DNA of 64,000 nucleotides, from positions 558,001 to 622,000 of the forward strand of contig CAVXSO010000007.1 of the NCBI GenBank assembly GCA_963764465.1, given 5' to 3'. The position numbers and the translations under genes are program-made. Within the stretch, counting starts at the first letter, position 1, and each line of letters starts with the position of its first letter. Shown one piece after another: positions 43,928 to 52,343 of the stretch. A model generated the notes under the pieces. That model was not told the DNA's origin, made no database searches, and worked only from the letters and a program-made list of their open reading frames with translations. The DNA is from JAJXXT01 sp963764465. Lineage in GTDB: Bacteria > Pseudomonadota > Alphaproteobacteria > Acetobacterales > Acetobacteraceae.

Positions 43928-43952
43928 GAATCGCAACGATCTTCGCCGATTC
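43928..43952. promoter_or_regulatory. Paired GANTC sites upstream of the lipid kinase gene
   Basis: GAATC at 43928-43932 and GATTC at 43948-43952 are 20 bp apart start to start. GANTC is the CcrM methylation site of alphaproteobacteria, and GcrA acts at such promoters. If this is a promoter, the lipid kinase start at 44008 fits better than the GTG at 43954. The rest of the 137-bp divergent region also holds the palindromes GACGTC (43831-43836) and CACGTG (43852-43857). Confidence 0.4.
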
Positions 43953-43953
43953 T

Positions 43954-44874
43954 GTGCCCTTTCGGAAACGCAACCGTGACGCATCGGTACCCGCACGCCG
44001 CGCCGGCATGATCATCGTCTTCAATCCCGCCGCCGGGCGCCGCCGCGTCCGCCTGCTCTGGCGGGTGGTGGACGTGCTCGCTGAAAACGGGGTGCGGGTC
44101 TGCATCGAGCGCACGGACGCGCCGGGCCACGCCGAGCGCATCGCGCGCAGGGCGGCGCGCTGCGGCGCCGGGCTCGTCGTCGCGGCCGGCGGCGACGGCA
44201 CGGTCGCGGAGGTCGCCAACGGGCTCGCGGGCAGCACCACGCGCCTCGGCATCATCCCGCTCGGCACCGCGAACGTGCTGGCACGCGAGCTCGGGCTCTC
44301 CTTCCCGCCGCGCGCGGTTGCCGCGGCCCTCGCCTTCGGGCGCACGCGGCGCATCTTCCCGGGCATCGCGCGCACGGAAGCGGGCGAACGCCTGTTCGTG
44401 CAGATGGTGGGCGCCGGGTTCGACGCCGCCGTGGTGCGCCACCTTCCCATCCCGCTCAAGCGCGCGATCGGGCGCGGGGCGTATGTGCTGCAATCGCTGC
44501 GGGAGGCCGGGCGCTACGACTTCGCGCCCATCCAGCTGCGCCTCGACGGCACACCGGCCGAGGCTGGCAGCGTCATCGTGACCAAGGGGCGGCTCTATGC
44601 CGGCCCGTTCCTGCTGGCACCGGAGGCGAGCCCGGCGCGTCCCGGCTTCACGGTTGCCCTGTTCCAGCGATCGGGTCCGTTCGCGGCACTTGCCTATGGC
44701 GCGGCGCTGCCGCTCGACCTGCTGCCGGCGATGCCCGGCTTGCGCCTCGCGCGCGCGGCGGAGGTGGAGATCGTCGCCGCGGGCGTGCCCACCCAGGCCG
44801 ATGGCGACCCCGCCGGCGACACGCCGGTCCGCCTCACCGACGCTCCCTCGCCGATCGACGTCGTGGTGGGCTGA
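43954..44874 (+). CDS. Diacylglycerol kinase-like lipid kinase (YegS/DgkB family)
   Basis: 306 residues from the GTG at 43954. The ATG at 44008 is an alternative: the first 15 or so codons look less like the local codon use, and neither start has a Shine-Dalgarno sequence. The DAGK catalytic fold is clear: IIVFNPAAGRRR, AAGGDGTVAEVANGL (the GGDGT nucleotide motif) and LGIIPLGTANVLARELGL. The family phosphorylates diacylglycerol or related lipids in the cytoplasm at the membrane. With the GT4 and LpxH-like genes across the promoter it forms a lipid-related neighbourhood. It ends 3 bp before the convergent Tim44-like gene. Confidence 0.88.
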   Translation: MPFRKRNRDASVPARRAGMIIVFNPAAGRRRVRLLWRVVDVLAENGVRVCIERTDAPGHAERIARRAARCGAGLVVAAGGDGTVAEVANGLAGSTTRLGIIPLGTANVLARELGLSFPPRAVAAALAFGRTRRIFPGIARTEAGERLFVQMVGAGFDAAVVRHLPIPLKRAIGRGAYVLQSLREAGRYDFAPIQLRLDGTPAEAGSVIVTKGRLYAGPFLLAPEASPARPGFTVALFQRSGPFAALAYGAALPLDLLPAMPGLRLARAAEVEIVAAGVPTQADGDPAGDTPVRLTDAPSPIDVVVG

Positions 44875-44877
44875 GCC

Positions 44878-45771
44878 CTAGGCCGCCTGCTGGATCGCGG
44901 AGAGAACCCAAACGCCGCCGGGCGGGCGCAGGAAGGTCCACAGCTCGGTTGCCTGCACGTGCTCGCCCGGCGCGCCATCGACCACGCGGCCGGTGGCGTC
45001 GCGCGTGACATCCACCATGGAAAACCGCATCGCGACGGTGGCGTAGTCCGCACCGCTCTCGCGCCAGGCCTCCGAAAGATCGCCCTGCAGCAGCCGCACC
45101 TCCGCAACCTCGTTGCGCAGGCCGCGCGCGTGCAGGTCCTGCAGCTGCTGGGCGAAGGTCGCAGCCATCTCCGGCGTGGCCAGGCGTTGCAGCGTCGCGA
45201 TATCGCCGGCGCTCCATGCCGCCTGCACGCGGTACAGCGCTGCCTCGAACTGCTGGTAGTCGTCCGGCTGGATCGCGAGCAGAACGGCCGCCGGCGGCGA
45301 AGCGGCGCTGGCGCCCGGCACACCGACACCGCCCGCCATCCGCGGCGCGATGCCGCCGCCGGCCAGCGCGCCACCACCCGCGAACAGCCGCATGAGCCAG
45401 CGCACCAGCAGCACGATCAGCGCGATCTGGATCAGGAGGCCGAAGACGCCGCCAATGCCGTGCATGCCGCCGAAGAAACCGTGGCCCAGCAGCAGCCCGG
45501 CAATTCCGGCGCCGATCAGCCCGCCCATGATGCCGCGCATGAACGGCGAACCGCCGGAGCCGGGCGCGCCATAGGACGAGCCGCCATAGGCGCGAGAACC
45601 CAGCGGCGCCGTATAGCCCGGCGCGGTGCGCGTCGCCGGTGGCGCGACATAGCTGCGCGAGCCACGGCTGCCGAAGGAGCCGCCGGACCCCGCGCGCGCG
45701 TCGGCCGGCGTGGCGCCGAGCACCGGCGCCAACGCAAGCATCAGGGCAAACACAATCGCGAGAAACCGCAT
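44878..45771 (-). CDS. Tim44-like domain membrane protein
   Basis: 297 residues from the ATG at 45771. Residues 1-26 are a signal peptide (cleavage near ADA-RA). A Gly/Ser/Tyr/Pro-rich stretch (about 28-76) precedes two hydrophobic segments (about 80-98 and 108-128). The C-terminal half (about 165-297) is a Tim44-like domain: FEAALYRVQAAWSAGDIATLQ and the end region ELWTFLRPPGGVWVLSAIQQ. In mitochondria Tim44 tethers the import motor; in bacteria the domain's role is not settled. It lies 58 bp after pmbA, possibly the last gene of the thrC-M16-pmbA transcript. Confidence 0.85.
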   Translation of the reverse strand: MRFLAIVFALMLALAPVLGATPADARAGSGGSFGSRGSRSYVAPPATRTAPGYTAPLGSRAYGGSSYGAPGSGGSPFMRGIMGGLIGAGIAGLLLGHGFFGGMHGIGGVFGLLIQIALIVLLVRWLMRLFAGGGALAGGGIAPRMAGGVGVPGASAASPPAAVLLAIQPDDYQQFEAALYRVQAAWSAGDIATLQRLATPEMAATFAQQLQDLHARGLRNEVAEVRLLQGDLSEAWRESGADYATVAMRFSMVDVTRDATGRVVDGAPGEHVQATELWTFLRPPGGVWVLSAIQQAA

Positions 45772-45829
45772 GGGCGCGATATGGTGGGGCGGACCCGTCC
45801 GTTCCATCCCCGGATTCAACACGGCGCCC

Positions 45830-47179
45830 TCAGGCACCCGCCATCGTCATGCCGTCCACGCGCAGCGTCGGTGCATCGACGCCGCGCCGGAACCGCAGGT
45901 CGTCCGCCGGCGTGATGGAAAGAAGCATGTCGCGCAGGTTGCCGGCGATGGTGATCTCGGCGACGGGCTCCGCCAGCTCACCATGACGGATCATGAAGCC
46001 GGCGGCGCCGCGGCTGTAGTCGCCGGTGAGCCCGTTCACACCCATGCCGATCATTTCGGTGACGTAAAGCCCCTCCGCGATGTCCGCCATCAGCGCAGTC
46101 GGCGACACCTGGCCCGCGGCCATGAAGAGGTTGGAGATGCCCGGCGACGGCGGCCCGCCGGTGCCGCGCATGGCGCTGCCGGTGCTGGCGAGCCCGAGCT
46201 GGCGCGCGCTGCGGCTGTCCAGCACCCAGGTTCGCAACACGCCGTCCTCGACGAGCGCGAGGGAGCGCGTCGGCACGCCCTCGCCATCGAAGAGGCGCGA
46301 GCGCAGGCCCCGGCGGCGGCGTGGATCGTCCTGGACCAGGATGCCGGGCGCCATGATGCGCGTGCCCATCGCGTCCTTCAGGAACGTGGTGCCGCGGGCG
46401 ACCGAAGCGCCGTTGATGGCGCCGGCGAGATGCCCGAGCAGCGAGCCCGCGACGCGCGGGTTGAACACCACCGGCAGCCTGGCGGTGCGCGGCCGCGTGG
46501 GGTTCAGGCGGCGCACGGCGCGCTCACCGGCGGCGCGTCCGATTGCTTCCGGCGCATCGAGATCGGCGGCGTGCACGGTGCCGTGGGAATCATAGTCGCG
46601 CTGCATCGCCGTGCCGCTGCCCGCGAGGACGGTAGCCGAAAGGGAATGCGACGTGCGAACCGTGCGCCCGGAAAACCCCGCGGAGGTGACGAGCAGCGCC
46701 TCCATCCGCCCCCAGCCGGCCGAGGCGCCCTCGGAGTTGGTGACACCAGGGACGGCCATCGCCGCCGTCTCCGCCGCCAGCGCACGGGCGGTCAACTCTG
46801 CGGCGTCCGTCTCGGTCGAATCGGCGAGGTCGAGATCATCCGCGTCCGGCGCGCGCGCCGCCTCGGCCAGGCCCGCGTAGGGGTCTTCCGGCAGCACGCG
46901 CGCCATAGCGACGGCCTGCAAGGCGATCTCGTCGAAGCGCTTGGGTTCCACGCCCGTCGCCGAGACGATCGCCGCCTGCCGGCCGACGAAGACGCGCAAG
47001 CCCAGGTCCGCACTCTCCGCGCGCTCGACATGCTCCGTCTGACCGAGCCGGCACTGCGCCTCCAGCGACTGCGAGGCGACCAGCACCGCATCCGCCGCAT
47101 CCGCCCCGGCGCGGCGCGCGGCGGCGACGAGATCGCCGAGGAGGGCGAGACGATCTCCCGAGTGGCTTCCGGCCGTCAC
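45830..47179 (-). CDS. pmbA: TldE/PmbA metalloprotease-family protein
   Basis: 449 residues from the GTG at 47179, which overlaps the M16 protease stop (GTGA). PmbA (TldE) works with TldD as a heterodimeric protease that processes modified peptides such as microcin B17 and CcdA. Family features are the segment SLEAQCRLGQTEHVERAESA, GLRVFVGRQ and the C-terminal GVNGLTGDYSRGAAGFMI. The metal site is in TldD, which is not in the window. The neighbouring M16 peptidase gene and the overlap suggest joint expression. Confidence 0.92.
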   Translation of the reverse strand: MTAGSHSGDRLALLGDLVAAARRAGADAADAVLVASQSLEAQCRLGQTEHVERAESADLGLRVFVGRQAAIVSATGVEPKRFDEIALQAVAMARVLPEDPYAGLAEAARAPDADDLDLADSTETDAAELTARALAAETAAMAVPGVTNSEGASAGWGRMEALLVTSAGFSGRTVRTSHSLSATVLAGSGTAMQRDYDSHGTVHAADLDAPEAIGRAAGERAVRRLNPTRPRTARLPVVFNPRVAGSLLGHLAGAINGASVARGTTFLKDAMGTRIMAPGILVQDDPRRRRGLRSRLFDGEGVPTRSLALVEDGVLRTWVLDSRSARQLGLASTGSAMRGTGGPPSPGISNLFMAAGQVSPTALMADIAEGLYVTEMIGMGVNGLTGDYSRGAAGFMIRHGELAEPVAEITIAGNLRDMLLSITPADDLRFRRGVDAPTLRVDGMTMAGA

Positions 47180-48477
47180 GCGGCGAGCTTCTCCGCGATC
47201 GCGGGCAGCGATGGCACGCGGCTCGCGGGGCCCATCGTGGCCAGCGTCGGCCGGGCGCGGAACAGGCGCGTCGCCGCGCGGGCAATGTCCTCGGTGGTGA
47301 CGGCCGCAATCTTCGCCACCGTCTCCGCCACCGGCACCGCGCGGCCGAACACCTGCCATTGCCGCGCGAGTTGCTCGCAGCGGCTGCCGGTGCTCTCGAG
47401 CGACATCAAGAGGCCTGCCTTCACCTGCGCGCGGGCGCGGGCGAGCTCTACTTCCGTCACGTCACGCTGCACGCGGCCGAGCTGTTCCAGCACCACCGGC
47501 ACCAGCTCCGCCGCCTCGCTCTCGCCGGTGCCGGCGTAGATGGCGAACAGGCCGGAATCGATCGCCGGCGCCGAGTAGGAATAGATCGAGTAGACGAGCC
47601 CCCGCTTCTCCCGCACCTCCTGGAACAGGCGCGAGGACATGCCGCCGCCGAGCAGCGTGGAAAGCAGCATCACCGGGTAGAAATCCCGGTCTCCATACGC
47701 AACGGACGGGAAACCGAGCACCAGATGCACCTGGTCAAGCTCGCGCGCCTCGCGAAACTCGCCGCCGGCATAGGCGGCGGGCACCGGCGTTGGCACCACG
47801 TCGCGCGGCAGGTCGCCGAAGTGCCGCTCGGCGAGCCCCAGCACCGTCTCGTGGTCCAGGTTGCCGGCGGCGGCGACCACCGTGTTCGCGGCGGCGTAGT
47901 GGCGGCGCATGTAGCCAGTGAGCGCCGTGCGCGTCATGCCGCGGATCAGCGCCTCCGTGCCCAGCACCGGCCGGCCCATCGGCTGGTCCGGATAGGCGGT
48001 CGCCTGGAAATGGTCGAAGATGATGTCATCCGGCGTGTCGTTGGACTGCCCGATCTCCTGCAGGATGACGCCGCGCTCGCGCTCCAGCTCATCCGGCGCG
48101 AAGGTGGAGCGGCAGAGGATGTCACCCACGATATCGGCGCCGAGCGCGAGATCCTCCTTGAGCAGCTTCACATAGTAGGCGGTCTGCTCGCGGGCGGTGT
48201 AGGCGTTGATGTGCCCGCCCACCGCCTCGATCTCCTCGGCGATCGCCGCGGCGCTGCGCCGCTCCGTGCCCTTGAACGCCATGTGCTCGAGGAAATGGGA
48301 GACGCCGTTCTCGTTCGCCGCCTCGTGGCGCGTCCCGGTCGCGACATAGGCGCCGATGGAAACGGTTTCGACCCGCTCCATGCGCTCCGTGATGACCGTG
48401 AGTCCGGACGACAGCCGGCTGACCCGGACCGTCCCCCCTGCGTCCACGGGGGCGGCGTCCGTCACAGACGTACTCAT
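47176..48477 (-). CDS. M16 family zinc peptidase
   Basis: 433 residues, the normal size of alphaproteobacterial mitochondrial-processing-peptidase-like M16 enzymes. The inverted zinc motif HFLEH (residues 61-65; HxxEH) is intact and is followed by NAYTAREQTAYYV, which contains the distal glutamate region. Such peptidases degrade or process peptides; relatives gave rise to the mitochondrial presequence peptidase. The ATG overlaps the thrC stop (ATGA). In many alphaproteobacteria an M16 pair follows bamF; here a single gene sits behind thrC. Confidence 0.93.
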   Translation of the reverse strand: MSTSVTDAAPVDAGGTVRVSRLSSGLTVITERMERVETVSIGAYVATGTRHEAANENGVSHFLEHMAFKGTERRSAAAIAEEIEAVGGHINAYTAREQTAYYVKLLKEDLALGADIVGDILCRSTFAPDELERERGVILQEIGQSNDTPDDIIFDHFQATAYPDQPMGRPVLGTEALIRGMTRTALTGYMRRHYAAANTVVAAAGNLDHETVLGLAERHFGDLPRDVVPTPVPAAYAGGEFREARELDQVHLVLGFPSVAYGDRDFYPVMLLSTLLGGGMSSRLFQEVREKRGLVYSIYSYSAPAIDSGLFAIYAGTGESEAAELVPVVLEQLGRVQRDVTEVELARARAQVKAGLLMSLESTGSRCEQLARQWQVFGRAVPVAETVAKIAAVTTEDIARAATRLFRARPTLATMGPASRVPSLPAIAEKLAA

Positions 48478-49874
48478 GCGGCATTCCTCAAACTGGCACT
48501 GCGCACGGCGGCCTCCACTTGGGCGAGGTCGGCGGGCAGGCGGATGTAGCGTTCCTGCCTGTCATATAGGTCGGCGAGGTGGCTGGGCAGGGGGGGACGG
48601 CGCCCGACCGCCGCCTCGATCGCGTCCGGGAACTTGGCGGGATGCGCGGTCGCGGCCACAACGGTTTGAATTCCTTGTGGAGCAAGCGCACGCGCGGCAG
48701 CCATGCCGACGGCCGTATGTGGGTCAACCAGGTACCCGGTTGCAGCCTCGGACGCCCGGATCTCGGCGAGCGTCGCGTCGTCGTCCACGGCATGGCCGGC
48801 GAACAGCGCGGTCGCCCGGCGCCAGGCGGCATCGGCCACGGGCATGCGCCCACCGGCGCGAAACTCCCGCATCGTGGCCGCCGTCACCTGCGGATCGCGG
48901 TCCAGCAGCTCGAACAGCAGGCGCTCGAAATTGGAACTCACCTGGATGTCCATGCTCGGCGACAGGCTGGGCACCACCGGCCGCAGCGACATGTCGTTCG
49001 CGGCGAGGAAGCGGGCGAGGATGTTGTTGCGGTTGGACCCGACGACGAGCCGCGCGATCGGCAGCCCCATGCGCCGCGCCGCCCAGGCCGCCAGCACGTT
49101 GCCGAAATTGCCGGTCGGCACCGCGAACGCCACCTCCCGGTCCGGCGCGCCGAGCGCCAGCGCGGCGGCGGCGTAGTACGGAATCTGGGCCGCGATGCGC
49201 GCCCAGTTGATGGAGTTCACCGCCGCCAGGTGCATTCCCTCCCGGAATGGCGCGTCCGCGAACATCGACTTCACCAGGTCCTGGCAGTCGTCGAAGCTGC
49301 CGGCGATGGCGATGTTGGTGACATTGGGCGACAGCACCGTCGTCATCTGCCGCCGCTGCACCTCGCTGGTGCGGCCATCCGGATGGAGGATGGCGATCCT
49401 GATGCGCGGCCGCCCGGCGCAGGCGGCAATAGCGGCAGAGCCGGTGTCGCCGGAGGTGGCGCCGACGATGGCGATCTCGCCCCCGCGGCGTGCCAGGCTC
49501 GCCTCGAACAGACGGCCGACCAGCTGGAGTGCCAGGTCCTTGAACGCCAGCGTCGGCCCGTGGAACAGCTCCTGCGCAAACAGGTGCGGCCCGAGCTGCA
49601 CCAGCGGCACCACCGCCGGGTGCGCGAACGTGCCGTACGCCGCCTGGCAGAGCGGCAGAAGGGCGGCCTCCGGAAAGGCCGGGCCGGTGAAGCGGGCGAT
49701 GATCCGGGCGGCCAGCGCGGGATAGTCGAGCCCGCGCAGGGCGCGCCATTCGGCGGTGGAGAACTCGGGCCAAGTCTCGGGGACGAACAGCCCCCCGTCC
49801 TCGGCGAGCCCGGCCAGCAGCACGCCCTCGAAGTCGCGGGGCTCGGCCCCGCCGCGGGTGGAAATGTAGCGCAT
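48474..49874 (-). CDS. thrC: Threonine synthase
   Basis: 466 residues of the long ThrC type. It converts O-phosphohomoserine to threonine with PLP. The N-terminus MRYISTRGGAEPRDFEGVLLAGLAEDGGLF in pattern matches the family, the PLP lysine is Lys112 in TLAFKDLALQ, and VGATSGDTGSAAIAA is the phosphate-binding loop. It heads the thrC-M16-pmbA(-Tim44) transcript. The thrC-M16 adjacency is common in alphaproteobacteria. The window holds a second, shorter threonine-synthase-like gene at 25113-26270. Confidence 0.96.
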   Translation of the reverse strand: MRYISTRGGAEPRDFEGVLLAGLAEDGGLFVPETWPEFSTAEWRALRGLDYPALAARIIARFTGPAFPEAALLPLCQAAYGTFAHPAVVPLVQLGPHLFAQELFHGPTLAFKDLALQLVGRLFEASLARRGGEIAIVGATSGDTGSAAIAACAGRPRIRIAILHPDGRTSEVQRRQMTTVLSPNVTNIAIAGSFDDCQDLVKSMFADAPFREGMHLAAVNSINWARIAAQIPYYAAAALALGAPDREVAFAVPTGNFGNVLAAWAARRMGLPIARLVVGSNRNNILARFLAANDMSLRPVVPSLSPSMDIQVSSNFERLLFELLDRDPQVTAATMREFRAGGRMPVADAAWRRATALFAGHAVDDDATLAEIRASEAATGYLVDPHTAVGMAAARALAPQGIQTVVAATAHPAKFPDAIEAAVGRRPPLPSHLADLYDRQERYIRLPADLAQVEAAVRSASLRNAA

Positions 49875-49935
49875 GCCCGGTTCTGGCCCGCGCCGCCCCC
49901 CGGTTCAAGTCAAGGTTCGTACAGGCCCGGACTGC

Positions 49936-50616
49936 TCACACGCGGAGCAGCGCCGGCAGTTCGGCGAGCGTGCGGATTTCGTGGTCCGGCTTGCCCGGCA
50001 GGCGCTCAGGCTTCTGGCCATAGCGGTTGCACCAGACCACGCGCATGCCGAAGGCGGAGGCCGCATAGGCGTCCCAGGCGTTGGAGGACTGGAACGAGAC
50101 CTCCTCCGCCCGCACGCCAAGCCGGTCCAGCGCGCGCTGGTAGACGCGCGGATCGGTCTTGTAGACGCCGACCTCCTCGACGGAGATCACCGCGTCGAGC
50201 AGCCCGCCGAGCCCGTTTCCCTCGACCGCCGCCGCCAGCATCGCCGGCGTGCCGTTGGAGAGGATCGCGGTCCTGAGCCCCGCGGCGCGCAACCGGCGCA
50301 GCGTCTCCGGCACCTCGGGGAAGCAGGCGAGCGTGCGGTAAAGCGACATCAGCCGCTCGCGCAGCGCGGGATCGGCAATGCCCAGCGTCTCGAGCGTGAA
50401 ATCCAGCGCGTCGCCCGTCACCCGCCAGAAATCCGCGTGCAGATGCTGCAGCGAGCGCAGCCACGCGTATTGCAGCTGCTTGTCCCGCCACAGCGCGGTC
50501 AGCGCGGCCGCGCGATCCCCCAGCACGTCGCGGCAGGACGCGGCAGCCGAGGCGAAATCCAGAACCGTGCCATAGGCGTCGAACACACAGGCACGGATGC
50601 CGGTCATCTGGGGCAT
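49936..50616 (-). CDS. Haloacid dehalogenase type II
   Basis: 226 residues from the ATG at 50616, with AGGGAGAA about 6 bases upstream. The L-2-haloacid dehalogenase features are CVFDAYGTVLDF (nucleophile Asp13), LSNGTP, the YKTDPRVY lysine and QSSNAWDAYAA (the SSNxWD motif of type II dehalogenases). These enzymes hydrolyse L-2-haloacids such as 2-chloropropionate to D-hydroxyacids. It is divergent from the PHP-domain gene (117 bp between starts). Natural substrates of such genes are often unclear. Confidence 0.9.
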   Translation of the reverse strand: MPQMTGIRACVFDAYGTVLDFASAAASCRDVLGDRAAALTALWRDKQLQYAWLRSLQHLHADFWRVTGDALDFTLETLGIADPALRERLMSLYRTLACFPEVPETLRRLRAAGLRTAILSNGTPAMLAAAVEGNGLGGLLDAVISVEEVGVYKTDPRVYQRALDRLGVRAEEVSFQSSNAWDAYAASAFGMRVVWCNRYGQKPERLPGKPDHEIRTLAELPALLRV

Positions 50617-50733
50617 GGCGGTTCTCCCTGACGGCACCGCATCTTCGGCGCCGAAATGCAAACGTCAACGCGCGCGGGGTGTTACGGGGCCGCGCGCGTG
50701 GCACACTGGGTGCGCGATCAACCGGAGACCGCC

Positions 50734-51639
50734 GTGCCCCTGCTTCCCGCCTTCGCAGCACCCGGCCGCTTCTTCAAGGGCAACCTGCACACCCATTCGA
50801 CACGCTCGGACGCGGTGCGCGAGCCGGAGCATGTCTGCGCCACCTACCGCGACGCCGGCTACGACTTCCTGGCACTGACCGACCATTTCACGCCGAAATA
50901 CGGCTTCCCGATTACCGACACGCGTCCCTACCGCACCAACGCCTTCACCACGATCATGGGGGCCGAGGTGCATGCGCCTGCGACGGAGCTGGGCGAGAAA
51001 TGGCACATCCTCGCCGTCGGCCTGCCACAGGACTTCGCGCCGACGCCACCGGAGGAAACCGGCGCAGCACTCGCGCGGCGCTGCGCCGATGCCGGGGCTT
51101 TCGTCGCCATTGCGCATCCGCAATGGTACGGGCTTACGGTCGCGGACGCGGAATCGCTGCTGCCGGCGGCGCATGCCGTCGAGGTCTACAACCACGGCTG
51201 CGCCGTAGGGTCCGATCGCGGCGATGGCTGGGCGCTGCTCGACACGCTCGTCTCGCGCGGCCACGGGCTGCATGCCTGCGCCACCGACGACGCGCATTTC
51301 AAATACCCGGACTGGTGCGGCGGCTGGACCATGGTGAAGGCCGAGGCGCCAGAGCCCGAGGCGCTGGTCGCCGCCCTGCGCGCGGGACACTGCTACAGCA
51401 GCCAGGGACCAGAGATCCACGCGATCGACGTGGCCGGCGACGAGGTCTTTGTCGCATGCTCCCCGGCCCGTTCCGTCACCGTGCTCGGTCACGCCAGCGC
51501 CGACGACGTGATCTTCGGCGAAAACCTGCGCGAGGCCCGGCTCGATATCGCCAAGTTCCGCACCGGCGGCTGGGCGCGGGTGGTGGTGACGGACGCGCTC
51601 GGGCGGCGGGCCTGGAGCAACCCGTTCCGGCTCCGCTGA
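50734..51639 (+). CDS. PHP-domain metal-dependent hydrolase (CehA/McbA-like)
   Basis: 301 residues from the GTG at 50734 (CGGAGA about 7 bases upstream); the longer frame from 50656 would enter the dehalogenase leader. The PHP metal-binding histidines are present in order: GNLHTHSTRSD, ALTDHFTPKYG, IAHPQWYG and ATDDAHFK. The C-terminal part is a small beta-rich domain. PHP phosphoesterases of this kind hydrolyse phosphate or carbamate esters; the substrate is unknown. The stop lies 2 bp before the DJ-1/PfpI gene, so both are probably expressed together. Confidence 0.85.
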   Translation: MPLLPAFAAPGRFFKGNLHTHSTRSDAVREPEHVCATYRDAGYDFLALTDHFTPKYGFPITDTRPYRTNAFTTIMGAEVHAPATELGEKWHILAVGLPQDFAPTPPEETGAALARRCADAGAFVAIAHPQWYGLTVADAESLLPAAHAVEVYNHGCAVGSDRGDGWALLDTLVSRGHGLHACATDDAHFKYPDWCGGWTMVKAEAPEPEALVAALRAGHCYSSQGPEIHAIDVAGDEVFVACSPARSVTVLGHASADDVIFGENLREARLDIAKFRTGGWARVVVTDALGRRAWSNPFRLR

Positions 51640-51641
51640 AC

Positions 51642-52271
51642 ATGCTGTTCGGCGTCTTCATCTACCCCGGCGCCGAACCGATCGACCTCGCGACCTATGG
51701 CGTGCTCTCCATGGCCAGGCGCCTGCGGCCGGAGATCGCAATATGCACCGTCGCACCCACGGCCGGCGTCGTCGCGATGGCGAACGGGTTGCGGGTGCTC
51801 GCCGATCACGGAGCGGACGACGCGCCGAAGCTCGACATGCTCGTCGTCACCGGGGGGCCGGGATGGGAGATGGTCCGCCGGGACGAGGCGGTGCTCGCCT
51901 TCCTGCGCCGCCATGCCGCGGACGCGCCCATCGTCTCGGTCTGCACAGGCGCGATGATCCTCGCCGCCGCCGGCCTGCTCGACGGGCTGCCGGCGACGAC
52001 CAAACGCGAGGTCGTGGCGCCGGAGGTGCCGCCGATCCAGCGCCTCGCGCGCGAACACCCGGCGGTCGCAGCGCACGAAGCTGTCTGGGTGGACGCCGGG
52101 CGCGTGGTGACGGGCGGCGGCGTGACGTTGTGCATCGACACGATGCTGCATGTGCTGGCGCGCATCTTCGGCGAGCAGATGGCCGCCGAGACCGCACGGA
52201 GCATCGAATACACGCGGGCGTGGCGGGCGAACCAGTTGGCACTGCCCCCGTTGATGGCGTCCGGGGTCTGA
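51642..52271 (+). CDS. DJ-1/PfpI family protein
   Basis: 209 residues. The Rossmann-like DJ-1 domain has GVFIYPGAEPIDLATYG at the start, a GGPGWE loop and the nucleophile-elbow Cys101 in VSVCTGAMILAAAGLLDG. The family includes isonitrile hydratases and amidase domains of AraC-type regulators; here there is no DNA-binding domain. The TRPG-type second part (THWxxxxL in relatives) is replaced by KREVVAPEVPP, so isonitrile hydratase activity is uncertain. It follows the PHP gene by 2 bp and precedes the acyl-CoA operon by about 70 bp. Confidence 0.82.
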   Translation: MLFGVFIYPGAEPIDLATYGVLSMARRLRPEIAICTVAPTAGVVAMANGLRVLADHGADDAPKLDMLVVTGGPGWEMVRRDEAVLAFLRRHAADAPIVSVCTGAMILAAAGLLDGLPATTKREVVAPEVPPIQRLAREHPAVAAHEAVWVDAGRVVTGGGVTLCIDTMLHVLARIFGEQMAAETARSIEYTRAWRANQLALPPLMASGV

Positions 52272-52343
52272 GACCGTCGCGCCGCGGGCGCCGGCAGAAC
52301 CCGCGCCTTTCTTTCCTCCCTCGTGCCTGCAAAACTCCGCCGC

